A stretch of DNA of 64,000 nt, taken from Mya arenaria. Taxonomy: Eukaryota; Mollusca; Bivalvia; Myida; Myidae. Positions 52,867 to 63,715 of this stretch are shown here, one piece after another. The translations under genes and the position numbers were made by a program. The notes under the pieces are model-generated. The model saw only the letters and a list, made by a program, of their open reading frames with translations. It did not search any database and was not told the DNA's origin. Every line of letters begins with the position of its first letter. The stretch's first letter is position 1. The stretch covers positions 23,283,743 to 23,347,742 of the forward strand of contig NC_069129.1 of assembly GCF_026914265.1 (NCBI RefSeq), given 5' to 3'.

Positions 52867-55800
52867 TGTTTATTGGATTCCGACACAATGCCATAAGATA
52901 ACTGGTAGGAGGGGAGTGATTTTGATAATTGGACAAGGAACGGTTTAAGAAATGGAAGTACTGAATAAATTGAAGGAGGACCTTGCTCGTTTTCCTTCAT
53001 TGTTTGACTGCGAAGGTGATATAGAAAAGGCTGTTCGTAACAAAAAATCCAACATTTTGAGTGTAACTGCAAGACTCGAGCTCGAGTTAACGGATGAAAA
53101 TGACATGTATAGTAAAACATTATTTTGTCGCACTCATAATTTGCTGACTTTTCTCTATGTTCTACTTGAGGACTATGAAAAAGCGACTGAACATCTTCGT
53201 GAGAGTGAAAAAGTAGAATTAAGCCTAATTGCAATCTCAAATCGAGCTTACATGAATTTAAAACGTCAGGAAAACATACTGAACATTAAAGCTGACATAC
53301 AATTACTAGAAGAAAAATACAAGATAAAAGAAATGGTTCTTGTTGCAAAGGCGGAAAAAGGACATGCATTCACAAGATTTGGAATGCAACTCTATGAAAA
53401 AGCAGTAGCATTTTTTTCCGAAGTGTTAAAGGAATCACAGCCTTTGCAAACTGAATCCAGCTGTCTTAGATGGAAGGAAAACATATGTGTTTGGTCATTC
53501 AGCTTAGCGATGACAAAGAAAAGAATGTCACATATGACAAATAACTTGGACGCATGCAAGCTTCCTGTAGAGAACTATAAAGAAATTTTCAAACTTTACC
53601 AGAACATCGTGAATACAGACGGAGCCGCAGAGAGTCCTAACCTAAAAACAGCTAAAGGGCGTGCTTTGGCAGAAATTGGACTTTTGGCGCAATGTGTCGA
53701 AAGAAATAAATCAGATTTCAAAAGAGGACTAAAGGATTTTTTTCCAGCAAAAAAGACATCTTCTGTTGATTTTATTGATAGAGCTGTTGCTCTGAGCAAA
53801 TCCGATGCTTTTGTTCTACAGAGATGCGGAAAATATTATCGATATATTAGTAATCAACAAGTCAGCTATTTGCGCATATCCATAGACCTTTTACAACGAG
53901 CAGTTGCAATAAAGCCAACAAGCTATGCTTGCCATCACTTAGCCTTGTCATTAATGCGTGACCTTGAGATGGAGAGTAACAGGCCTGGATCAGCAATATC
54001 CACGAAAAATGATCATGTGAGACGACTTGATTTTCATCCTACACATGGTCAAAGTTTAGGCACTCTGGTAACTGCACACTCTTACCCACAAGGAACGCCG
54101 GGAAAGACTTACGATTCTGGTCTGGGGATCTATTCTGGAGATAACCCGCGTTGCCCTTTTAAAGAGAAAATAATTGCACAACAAAGCAGTGCGGAAACTA
54201 CAAACTCTAATCAACAAGGAGCTTCGGGAATGAATAATGAGCCTGGATACTCTCTGCCGTCCGAATTTAGAAATATGTCTTTAGAATCACCTGGGTCAAA
54301 TTCCAGAGTTAGTCTGCGCTGTTCGTTTCAAGAGAGAACAAACAGGCCACAAAGCGGTATGGATCATCAAACACTGGAAAGTGAAACTTTTGATAGACAT
54401 GATTCTCAGAACAAAATGAAATATCGAGGAGTTCATGGTGAACACCTTAGCAGCTCATCTTTGCAGAAAAATTCAACCCAACACACGATTCGAAAAAAAC
54501 AGTTTGGCAGATATCCTGATCATAATTATGAATATCAAAATTTGCAATCTGAACAATATGGCAGATATGATACACGAAATAACTACCGTGGTTACAGAGG
54601 GCAAATATCCCAAAGATACAACAGGAGTTTTTCTGAGGGTCAGCAATACGATCGTGGAAGAGGTTTTCACTGCAATTCGAGACAAAGATATTTTCGGAGT
54701 AGATCAATGGTAGAGAAAACCTATTTGGAGCCACCAAGAGAGAAAGTGCGTATTATGCAAATGATAAAAAGCCCCCAAAAGCCTCCACATATAAACCCGG
54801 AGGTATCACCTGTCCAGGCAGCCGATATTCATATCCTATTGGACAAAGCTATTAAAATGGATAATGTGGCAGCGCTCTACGACAAAGGATTATACCATAG
54901 ACAACTGGGTGACGCCAGCAAAGCTCTGGATGCATTTAAGACCATGTTTAACAACAAACGATGTTCTTTGGTTCTGCTTTCAAATGCATACGAGCAAGCA
55001 GCACTTTGTATTGCCGAAAAATTAGAATCATCAGATACGACGGACACAGAATTGCGAAAAACTGATATGGTACAATATTTGAAAAGTTGCGTAGAAATAT
55101 CGTGCTATATTGTTGCCGAAAACTCTTTGCTGAAAGACTGCTGGAAAGCGGCGCCTACACTTGAACAATTTCTTAAAAGAGAGGGCAAAACAGAACCAAA
55201 TCTTAAGGAATTATGTTTCCTCTACGAAAAAATGAAAAACTACGATGGCGCTATTGAAATTTTAAAAGACTTGGAAACAATTGTCAGTGGTGAAGGTGAG
55301 AAAATTGACATTATCAACAAATTGATTAAAAACTACTTCATGAAAAAAGACTACAATAGTGCCGTGCTTGAATCTGTCATGATCATGCGTTTTCCAGATG
55401 GACACAATAAAGTGGATGAAAACTTGTACTTACAAGTTCACATTGAGGGTGCGTTTCATGCTTTGACAAAGGGTGAAACTGAAATGGCTCGGCTGAGATT
55501 GCGAAACGCTTTGGATTTCAACTTGCAATCATTATCAAACACTGGGGCACAAAATCTCGAAGACGAATGCACAAGTGATGAATATGACATTTTCGTACTT
55601 TGCGAAACGGAGGAAACAGAATCAAGACGATTTTTCATTGGCATTTTAAAAAGCATGGGGTTGTCTGTGACATTAAATGTAGATGACCTTCTTCCGGGCA
55701 GGAATGTTCACGCCGGTTTAACTCGTTTTATGAAATCTTCGAAGCATTACATAACCTTGTTGAGTTCTGACCAACCTACTCCCGAATTAAAACATCGCTA

Positions 55801-56035
55801 TAGCATGTTGCGGGGAGTTCTCGAAGAAAAGGAAACTGGAAGCTTGATTGTGATAACAACAAACTCTGATGTTCATGTTCCGACATCGTTCAAGACAGTG
55901 CCTCAACTTACGTTGAGCTTTGAAGAACTGTTTGAAGAAGGTGAGAGTATTAGTATACAAGACATATTGTCAAGTGTTCCAATTAGACAATGTTTTAAAG
56001 ACATTTTCATGAAGTTGTCGGAAAAACCATCATGA
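52867..56035 (+). CDS. gene B: IFIT-like TPR protein with C-terminal TIR-like domain (CDS 52952-56035, 1,027 aa)
   Basis: Coding exon starts after CGTTTCATTTAAG. ATG at 52952 is preceded in frame by TAA, fixing the start. Same architecture as A: TPR-like 1-340, disordered middle about 345-590 with Arg/Tyr/Gly-rich YDRGRGF, second TPR-like region about 600-860, TIR-like domain from about 875 (YDIFVLCETEE, DDLLPGR, SSKHYITLLSSDQPTP). The first 108 residues differ from A at 11 positions; the middle and the TIR domain are more diverged. A's DSGFES motif is replaced by DSGLGIYS. AATAAA at 56597-56602 is a possible polyadenylation signal. Intact across more than 3 kb, so it is under selection or recently duplicated. 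Confidence 0.87.
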
Positions 56036-56339
56036 GTGGTCGTGTCAATTGTTTGAAGTACGGTTTCCTATAAATAATATTTATGCTAACTGCTCTGACT
56101 GCAATAGGAAACAATCGTGTTTGGATGTCAGAAGATTTTTAATGTTACCAGTCATATCATGAGCATGCATGTCTTTCATTGTATGTTTCAGTTTAGACTA
56201 TCTATACAACCATCGTCACATGACTAAGAAAGTTAATAATTCAATTTGATGACTTATTTTGTAAATCTTTGTTTCTGTAAATAGTGTACTACATTATATA
56301 ACATATTATAAAGGAATTTTTTGACTTCTTGCAAGTTTT

Positions 56340-56530
56340 CTCCAGGGTGAAAGTGTACCAGTGGTTAAGTGTCCGCCTCTCAACGAAGAGTTTGTAAGAT
56401 CGTACCCCCCGGCGGGACTTTCTTATGGCCTCTCAAAATTGACACCAGTACTGGTTTATATTATTGAATGAGATGAGATAGCAGCCTTTGTAAAAATCGA
56501 GCGAAACGAAATTGGTATAAAATTTTCAAT
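56340..56530 (+). mobile_element. decayed SINE downstream of gene B
   Basis: CAGTGGTTAAGTGTCCGCCTC (A-box-like, here split as CAGTGGTTAAG and TGTCCGCCTC) and TCTCAAAATTGACACCAGTA. Colinear with the SINE remnants after A and P. Confidence 0.55.
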
Positions 56531-56904
56531 GATATCTTTTTGCTGTATATTGCAGTTGATTATGTATTTATATTGCAATGATGTTTATTTTTGCTCAATA
56601 AAATATGTTAAACTAATAGATGTTTAATGAATTAGACTTTTCAACAAGGATCAATAAGTCACAATCTTTTACTAGAGTGTGTTAAAAGATTTACCTCAAA
56701 GAATTAATGCATCTCCTAAATCAATTTAAATTGTTATATCATAAGTGCATCAATCATCGACTGATTGTTAATGGTTTAAAACAAATTAACTGACCGCATC
56801 GCTAGGAAAGATAACGCATTTTGGTGAACAAATATGGACAAACATTGCTTGGTAACACAATATATCAAATTGATAAATATGAAATTTAAACAATTTATAT
56901 AATT

Positions 56905-57030
56905 CAAGACTTTGTTTGAAGTGAGGATCCAATGAAAAGCGAGATCTTAGTTTCTGGCGTCTGTAAGTTGCTGTGGTTCCTGACCTCTTGCGGATACATG
57001 TTTGCGCAGCTGGAAGTACCTGACGACGAA
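56905..57030. other. conserved downstream duplicon block after gene B
   Basis: AGACTTTGTTTGAAGTGAGG, GGCGTCTGTAAGTTGCTGTG and GACCTCTTGCGGATACATG match the blocks after C (62760) and, more weakly, A and P. It bounds the duplicated unit on its 3' side. Confidence 0.55.
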
Positions 57031-57222
57031 TTCAATAAGTTTAAAAGTATCTGGAACAGCCACACAGTTAAGAAATATCAAATGTAGCTCCTTCCTTCGA
57101 TGAAAATAGCAGTCGCCTCGCTAGAAATATTTGGGTTTCGGCACATTGCACGCCAAGGCTCAATGAAGCCATTAGGAAATATCACCTTGGTAATGACTAT
57201 ATCTCGTCCACCTTGGACCTTA

Positions 57223-57701
57223 GTGCCACTTAGGGCGGTTTTGTTGGTTATAAACTGGTTTCGGTTTTATATCGGTTTCATGAACTGTGCATTTGTTGTA
57301 ACAGTTTCAAATAAAACCAAAACCAGTTTTATCGTTTTTTTAACGAAAACCGAAACCGGTTTTTGAAACTATCGAAACCCCTACCGGAGGCGGTTTCATC
57401 GGTTCGTTCCATCCGAAAACTAGTCTACTTTGAAACCAACATGGCGGAAAGTGATCAATCACCTTTGCTAAAACTCACTCCTTTTGATAACAATGCCTTT
57501 TAATGGGCAAATGAGCTAAATGATAAAGGTTACATTTATAATTAGAAATAATGGCTACATGCAGTAGCTCCACCATGTTGTTTAAACTGTACACAAAACC
57601 ATTTGTTACTTCAAGCCAAACTATCAAAACCGAGATCGAAACTGCTGAAACTATTGACACCAAAACTGAAACTGGTTTGGTATCAACAAAAACGCCCTTA
57701 G
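57223..57701. mobile_element. DNA transposon remnant with GGTTTC/GAAACC-rich ends
   Basis: Ends ACTTAGGGCGGTTTTGTTG and the reverse complement of CAACAAAAACGCCCTTAGT match at most positions. The interior is rich in AAACCGAAACCGG and its reverse. hAT-like by look, but no clear 8-bp target duplication was found. Confidence 0.5.
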
Positions 57702-58215
57702 TATCCGGTACATTGTCGTACGCCGTTAACTCATCACGAGATTTATTGTAAATGTATTGGTTTTGCACTAGAGAATGTAACTGTAATTGCAAAAGTAAAA
57801 TTGAAAAGTGAAGAATTTCATCAACTTTTTTAAATTTGGATATTGATTTTAAACATGGTCAAAACACCTGGAATTGATTGGCTCTTTGAATATGTTCGAC
57901 TTTGAGTAACAAAACGTTAAAGTGAAGTTTTTTCTTTAAGCATAATAAAGTTATTACTTAAACGGGAAACTGAATGGATGTTTGAAGAAATCCGATGAAT
58001 GGTTCCATCCAAACTTTATATTTTAAACGACAGCGTGTTAATACAACTTCAAAGCATTCAAGTGAAGAAAACCGTTACTGAAAAAAATGCAACTTTAAGA
58101 ACTCGACGACTTAAGGTCCTCGTACGTTACAAATGTGTTACACATAACAGGAGCGATAAAATGATAAAAACGAACAACTTAATATTCAACTGTGATAATA
58201 CAAAACGTTTAAAAG

Positions 58216-58564
58216 GCAACATTATATATGGAGCAAAAAACTGAAATGTTAATCATGGACGGATGATAGTGTTACATTATCTATGGAGCAATAACCGGAA
58301 TGTTAATCATGGACAGATGATAGTGTAACTTTATGTATTGAGCAAATAACCGTCACCATTAATCATGGACTGATAAGTAGTGCAGCATTATCTATCGAGT
58401 ACATAACCGGAATGTCAATCATTGACGGATGCTAGTGCAACATTATCTATTGAGCAAATAACCGGAATGCTAATCATGGACGGATGATAGTGTAACATTA
58501 CCAATTGAGCAAATAACCGGAATGTTAATCATGGATGGAATGATACTGTAACATTATTTATTGA
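58216..58564. repeat. minisatellite of about 54 bp, six diverged copies
   Basis: Unit includes ACATTATCTATGGAGCAA, ATAACCGGAATG, TTAATCATGGACGGATG and ATAGTGTA. Copies differ at several positions and in length by a few bases. Confidence 0.9.
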
Positions 58565-58599
58565 CATATTTAGGATGGCTATAGCAATGTTTTTTATGA

Positions 58600-59580
58600 A
58601 TCATCTGTCATTATAGACGTCATGTGTAGATACAATACTTATGAATAATCCTGTCGTTATGCGTCGCGCGTTTACGCGACAAAAGGAATGTCTAGATACA
58701 AGACTTATGAATAATCCTGTCGTTATGGGTCACGCGTTTACGCGACACCAGGTATGTCTAGATACAATACTAATGAATAATCCTGTCGTTATGCGTCGCG
58801 CGTTTACGCGACAAAAGGAATGTCTAGATACAAGACTTATGAATAATTCTGTCGTTATGGGTCACGCGTTTACGCGACACCAAGTATATCTAGATACAAT
58901 ACTTATAAATAATCCTGTCGTTATGAGTCGCGCGTTTACGCGACACCAGGTATGTCTAAATACAACAGTTATGAAGAATCCTGTCGTTATGCGTCGCGCG
59001 TTTACGCGACACCAGGTATGGTACAAGACTTATGAATAAGCCTGTCGTTATGGGTCACGCGTTTACGCGACACCAGGTATATCTAGATACAATACTTATG
59101 AAAAATCCTGTCGTTATGGGTCGCGCGTTTTTGCGACACCAAGTATATCTAGATACAAGACTTATGAAAAATCCTGTCGTTATGGGTCGCGCGTTTACGC
59201 GACACCAGGTATGTCTATATACAATACTTATAAATAATCCTGTCGTTATGGGTCGCGCGTTTACGCGACAGCAGGTATATCTAGATACAATACTTATGAA
59301 TAATCCTGTCGTTATGGGTCGCGCGTTTACGCGACACCAGGTATATCTAGATACAAGACTTATAAAAAATCCTGTCGTTATGGGTCGCGCGTTTACGCGA
59401 CACCAGGTATGTCTATATACAATACTTATGAATAATCCTGTCGTTATGGGTCGCGCGTTTACGCGACACCAGGTATATCTAGATACAATACTTATGAATA
59501 ATCCTGTCGTTATGGGTCGCGCGTTTACGCGACACCAGGTATATCTAGATACAAGACTTATGAAAAATCCTGTCGCCATC
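58600..59580. repeat. 66-bp minisatellite with a CpG hairpin, about 14 copies
   Basis: Unit reads AATCCTGTCGTTATGG, GTCGCGCGTTTACGCGAC, ACCAGGTATATCTAGATAC, AATACTTATG. Each unit carries a 6-bp stem hairpin (GTCGCG, loop CGTTTA, CGCGAC), first at 58663-58680, and most carry the palindrome TATCTAGATA. Early units alternate between GTCGCG/AAAAGGAATG and GTCACG/ACCAGGTATG types, a 132-bp dimer. Because 66 is a multiple of three, long frames stay open on both strands. One unit is shortened near 59020. Confidence 0.95.
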
Positions 59581-59647
59581 AAAAAGCCATCATCCCTGCG
59601 CTAATTTGAATTGTCTTTGCTCCTTCGTCACAGTGTGTGCATACTAG

Positions 59648-60020
59648 AGTTTGATTGAGAGTTTAGCTTCTCAAAACACGTCGACAAAGCTTTTCACAAA
59701 ACCGCCACCTGATGTAGCACTGTCAAAATATTATTTTGAAAAGAGGTTTGCCGAAGTGTAAGTGTTTGAGGAAACTTATCACCTTATCAAACTCAGAACA
59801 AAAACGAAGGCGGGACTCTTTCAGCGACATAGACATCCCGTTCATTTTAAAAGGTAAAAAAAAAATATCTTTGTTTTATAAAAGCCACCATTCGAAGCAA
59901 AATGTTGCCTTCCGACGTAGCATTTGTGACGTAATATATCAGGTCGTATACACACACTGCTCATTTCTTAATTTCAATTTTGCACTTTCATCAAACTCCT
60001 TTTGTCAACCTTCCAAAATG
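59648..60020. mobile_element. foldback-family repeat directly upstream of copy C
   Basis: 59648-59735 is the reverse complement of the interior of the element at 16916-17330 (CTAGAGTTTGATTG; CCGCCACCTGATGTAGC). 59880-59960 matches its end (TTCGAAGCAAAATGTTGCC; GTATACACACACTGCTCA). The element ends close to where homology of C to A begins. Confidence 0.55.
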
Positions 60021-60066
60021 TCTTTAACGTTATCCAAATTGAATAAGCGCCTTTGCCAAATATTTT

Positions 60067-61197
60067 GTGACGGTTCAATTAACACAATCAATGCAACCAT
60101 TGTTCTGTAAAGCAGCTCGCCCATTGACGTCACGGGAACTTTCAAATGCATACGAGCAAGCAGCACACTGTATCGCCGAAATAATAGAATCAACAGATAC
60201 GGCAGACACAGAAATGTTAAAAACAGATATGGTGCACTATTTGAAATGTTGCGTAGAAATTTCGTGCACGATTGTTGCCAAAATCCCCTGGCTTAAAGAC
60301 TGTTGGGTAGCGGCGCCGACACTCGCACAATTCCTTGAAAGAAGGGGCAAAACAAAACAAACCCTAAAGGATTTATGTTTTCTTTACGAAAGAATGAAAA
60401 ACTACGATGGCGCTATTAAAATTTTGAATGAGTTGCGAACAAGCGTCCGAGATGAAGGCGAGGAAATTGAAGTAATCGATAAATTGATTAAAAATCATTT
60501 CAAGAAAAAGGACTACAATAATGCTGCCCTTGCGTTTGACACAGTCATGTGTTTACCAGATGGACACAGCAAATTGAATGAGAACTTGTTCTTACAGGTT
60601 CACATCGAGGGTGCTTTTGATGCTTTGACAAAGAGTGAAAATGAAATAGCCCGGCTTAGATTGCGCAACGCTTTGGATTTCAACCTGCACTCAACAACAG
60701 TCACTGGGGCACAAAATGTCGAAGATGAATGCACAAGCGATGAGTATGACATTTCCGTACTCTGCGAAACGGAGAATATAGAATCGGGGGAATTCTTCAT
60801 TGGCATTTTAGACAGCATGAGTTTGTCTGTGACATTGAATGCAAATGACGTTATTCCTGGCATGACAGAACTGGAAGGTTTAGGTTTTGTTATGAACTCT
60901 TCGAAGCATTATATAGCATTGTTAAGTTCTGACCAACCTACTCCCGAATTAAAACATCGATATAGCATGATGCAGAAAGCTCTTCATGAGAAAAAATCTG
61001 GCGGACTGATTGTGATTACAACTGACCCTGATATTCGTGTTCCGACGATGTTCACATCAGTTCCTCAAGTTACACTGAACTTTGATGAACTGTTGGGGGA
61101 ACGTCAGTGCGAAAATATACAAGGCATTTTGTCAAATAAGACAATAAGAAAAACAACTAAAGACATTCTCATGAAATTGTCGGAAAAAATACCATAA
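60067..61197 (+). CDS. copy C: 5'-truncated IFIT/TIR paralogue, 376 aa
   Basis: Homology to A starts at about 60140 (CTTTCAAATGCATACGAGC), inside the second TPR-like region. The IFIT-like N-terminus, the disordered middle and the normal upstream module are absent. The open frame starts at an ATG in unrelated sequence (MTVQLTQSMQPLF) and runs to the usual C-terminus. It keeps the helical part (CFLYERMKNYDGAIKILNEL) and the TIR-like domain from about residue 225 (EYDISVLCETEN, NDVIPGM, SSKHYIALLSSDQPTP). It resembles A more than B. AATAAA at 61405-61410. The undamaged frame means a recent truncation or a retained short TIR protein; transcription is unproven. Confidence 0.6.
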   Translation: MTVQLTQSMQPLFCKAARPLTSRELSNAYEQAAHCIAEIIESTDTADTEMLKTDMVHYLKCCVEISCTIVAKIPWLKDCWVAAPTLAQFLERRGKTKQTLKDLCFLYERMKNYDGAIKILNELRTSVRDEGEEIEVIDKLIKNHFKKKDYNNAALAFDTVMCLPDGHSKLNENLFLQVHIEGAFDALTKSENEIARLRLRNALDFNLHSTTVTGAQNVEDECTSDEYDISVLCETENIESGEFFIGILDSMSLSVTLNANDVIPGMTELEGLGFVMNSSKHYIALLSSDQPTPELKHRYSMMQKALHEKKSGGLIVITTDPDIRVPTMFTSVPQVTLNFDELLGERQCENIQGILSNKTIRKTTKDILMKLSEKIP

Positions 61198-61504
61198 ATT
61201 GATGGTGTTGTCAAGTATTTGAAATACGGTCTGTATGTGATGCTAAGAGCTCTGACAGAGAAAAAATCGTGTTTGCATGTTAGAATATCATGAGGATTAC
61301 CATGGATAATGTTATAGGAGTATGTCTTTCGTTGTATGGTTCAGTTGCTATTTCCATAGCTCTTGCCGCATAAGATGAATTGCTTACTATGCTTAATTAA
61401 ACATAATAAACTAGTAGAATATGTACATGATTTTCTGTTCATATATATTTACGTGCGGGAAAGTGTATAGCATGTATATACTCTTATAATGAATAGTTTG
61501 ACTT

Positions 61505-61800
61505 TATTCAATTGTTATTCGGGATGGGAGTGTTAGAGTTGTTTAGGTTACCGCCTCTCATTGGGAGGTTGTGTGTGAGCCTAGATGCAGTAGAACATTT
61601 TTACGGCCACTCTTAATAGACATCAACTAGGAAACGATTTCACTCGCTTCTCACCAAATCGGACAAGTGGGTTTCCTCCGGGTACTCTGGTTTCCCCAAC
61701 AATACAATACCACACTCTCGCGCAACATTGTGCCAACGAGGTTGATTGAAGTTATGTTCTGATAACTTGTTTCACAATCGTTGTAAAATAAATAAGTTTA
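61505..61800 (+). mobile_element. composite SINE remnants downstream of copy C
   Basis: The first part (GTTGTTTAGGTTACCGCCTC, TTGGGAGGTTGTGTGTGAGC) is colinear with the SINE remnants after A, P and B. The second part (GGACAAGTGGGTTTCCTCCG, GTGCCAACGAGGTTGATTG, CAATCGTTGTAAAATAAAT) matches the body of the SINE at 63470-63715. Confidence 0.6.
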
Positions 61801-62145
61801 TACCTACTCGCAAATGATTCTATTTGATATCAGATTTCGACATATTCGACCTAAAATTTCTTTATTAAATTAACTGTAATTAATTGATATACTCATCTAC
61901 ATAAGTCATTTCTGGTATTATTTTTTCACCTTTTTGCTGTTAGACTGATTGCAATTTTCTTTAAATTGAAGATAAATAAATCAACCTATCAGTAATTGGA
62001 GACCGTGTTAGCGTGTTACCTTATAGACGCAAAACTGCTTCTTCTGAATTGAATCTTAATTGCTAATTATAAGGAGAGCAATAATTCTAAAAATTGAAGT
62101 CAATTTTGTTAATGTTACAAACAGAAACATTTATAAATATTTACA

Positions 62146-62520
62146 TTAAAGCTGCACTTTCACAGATTTACCATTTTTACAACTATTTGATTTTTTTGTC
62201 TTGGAATGGGCGGCTGCATTTTGACGTAAATATCTGCTAACCAGCGATAAAAGACTGCTGACAAAATACAAAATATTAGAACGCAGATTTTCATATTTCA
62301 GTTCGAAAACCAACGTGTTATGGCTAAAAGCGTTACTAATAGTTGAAGAAAAATGCATAAAACATCAATTTTTGAACTTAATTAGAAACATCTGTAACTA
62401 TTTTTTGTCAATGGTCTTATATCACTAGTTTCCATGCATTTTCGCAGAAATTGGCTCGTTCCAAGACAAAAAATAAAAAAAAGTTGTCAAAACGTTCAAT
62501 TTGTGAGAGTGCAGCTTTAA
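62146..62520. mobile_element. long foldback MITE, second copy
   Basis: Starts TTAAAGCTGCACTTTCACAG and ends GTGAGAGTGCAGCTTTAA, with complementary arms over more than 100 bp (TTTTTTTGTCTTGGAATG against its reverse). Same family as 31014-31368; TTAA at both ends. Confidence 0.75.
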
Positions 62521-62759
62521 ATCTGGGAAGGAAGGAGTAATATAAATGAGTTGCTAAGCTTCAAGTTTCTTACACTTTATACACTTAACCTTTTACTCGG
62601 AAGCAAGGAATGTGGGCCAAGTACGAGATACACAATTAATGGTACATGACAATTTATTTGACTACATCAGTTAGAACGTTAACTCATTCCGGTGCCATTA
62701 TTGCTTAGTTACAAAAGTATTAAATTTATAAACATGGCCATTTAACAACTGATACATTT

Positions 62760-62885
62760 CAAGACTTTGTTTGAAGCCAGGATCCAATGAGGGATGAGAT
62801 CTTGGTCCTGGCGTCTGTAAGTTGCTGTGGGTCCTGATCTCTTGCGGGGTACATGTTTGCGCAGTGTGCAGTACCTGACGACGAA
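62760..62885. other. conserved downstream duplicon block after copy C
   Basis: AGACTTTGTTTGAAGCCAGG, GATCCAATGAGGGATGAG, GGCGTCTGTAAGTTGCTGTG and TGATCTCTTGCGGGGTACAT match the block after B almost base for base in places. It shows that C arose as part of the same duplicated unit, despite losing its 5' part. Confidence 0.6.
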
Positions 62886-63114
62886 CCAAAATAATGTATA
62901 TAACTAATACGAACAAAAAATCAAATGACTTGTACAGTTTCTATTTTAACGAACAACTGAATAACCTATACTAAAATTGACGGTGGATTTTCGTTGAAGA
63001 AAACATTAATATGATGCGTCGTATCGAAAACGGTTCAACTCAGTTCTTCTACTGTGTGTAAAGCACGCAATATCAACACATAACTGGCATGATTAGACGG
63101 CAGACCAAATAATT

Positions 63115-63196
63115 TGAGGGTTCAGCGCCAGACAGTCGTAATTTCTTCAATTTTGATATTAAGATGAACGACTGTCTGACGTTGAGCCCTCGAAAA
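63115..63196. repeat. hairpin with 24-bp arms
   Basis: GAGGGTTCAGCGCCAGACAG and CTGTCTGACGTTGAGCCCTC are near-perfect inverted arms flanking about 30 bp. A single diverged arm-like phrase (GAGGGCTCAGTGCAAGACTA) occurs at 7164-7183 in ZC3H18. MITE-like. Confidence 0.6.
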
Positions 63197-63469
63197 TGTT
63201 ATACCATACGCAATATTACATTGCCTTATAAATCAGTGGCTTTCATGTAAATCAAGGTAAACTATAGCATTCATATTGAGCAATTTCACTCATATTCCGA
63301 TGAACGCAACACCTGACGAATTACTCTGACAGTTAAAAAAGGACGCTTGTGATTGGTAAAATGACGTTTTACTGTATGAAAATGTTTGCCTAGTCGGTGA
63401 AACAAACGGCGTGATTGGTGTAAACCTTGTTCAAATTGCCGAATTTATAATACGTCTTGTCATGGAAGC

Positions 63470-63715
63470 TAAGGTTGTCCGGTTAGCGCACTCACTTCTC
63501 GCCAAGGCGACCCGGGTTCGATTCCCGGTCTGGGCGCATGTGAGTTCGGTCAGTGGTCACGAAGCCGGACAAGTGGGCCTTCTCCGGATACTCCGGGTTC
63601 CCCTGGGCTTTCTCCGGGTACTCCGGGTTCCCCCACAACGCAAGACCACACTCAACGTGCCAACGAGAATGAGTTAGCAAAAGTTGTCATAACTTTCTTC
63701 ACTTTCGTTGTAAAG
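63470..63715 (+). mobile_element. tRNA-derived SINE
   Basis: Polymerase III A-box-like GGTTAGCGCAC (63481-63491) and a perfect B box GGTTCGATTCC (63515-63525) in CCCGGGTTCGATTCCCGG. The tail includes GGACAAGTGGGCCTTCTCC, two CTCCGGGTACTCC-type repeats and CGTGCCAACGAGAATGAG. The 5' arm does not pair with GGGCGCA, so it is not a tRNA gene. It is the best-preserved SINE in the window. Confidence 0.8.

Noticed and set aside
58641-59580. CRISPR-like array
   Set aside because: Repeats are directly adjacent with no variable spacers, and this is a eukaryotic genome; it is a minisatellite.
58641-59604. Plus- and minus-strand frames of 22-residue repeats, up to 190 codons
   Set aside because: The 66-bp period keeps frames open automatically; three frames at once are open, and there is no promoter, splice or family signal.
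63470-63545. A tRNA gene
   Set aside because: A and B boxes are good, but the 5' bases do not pair with the 3' acceptor side and a SINE body follows.
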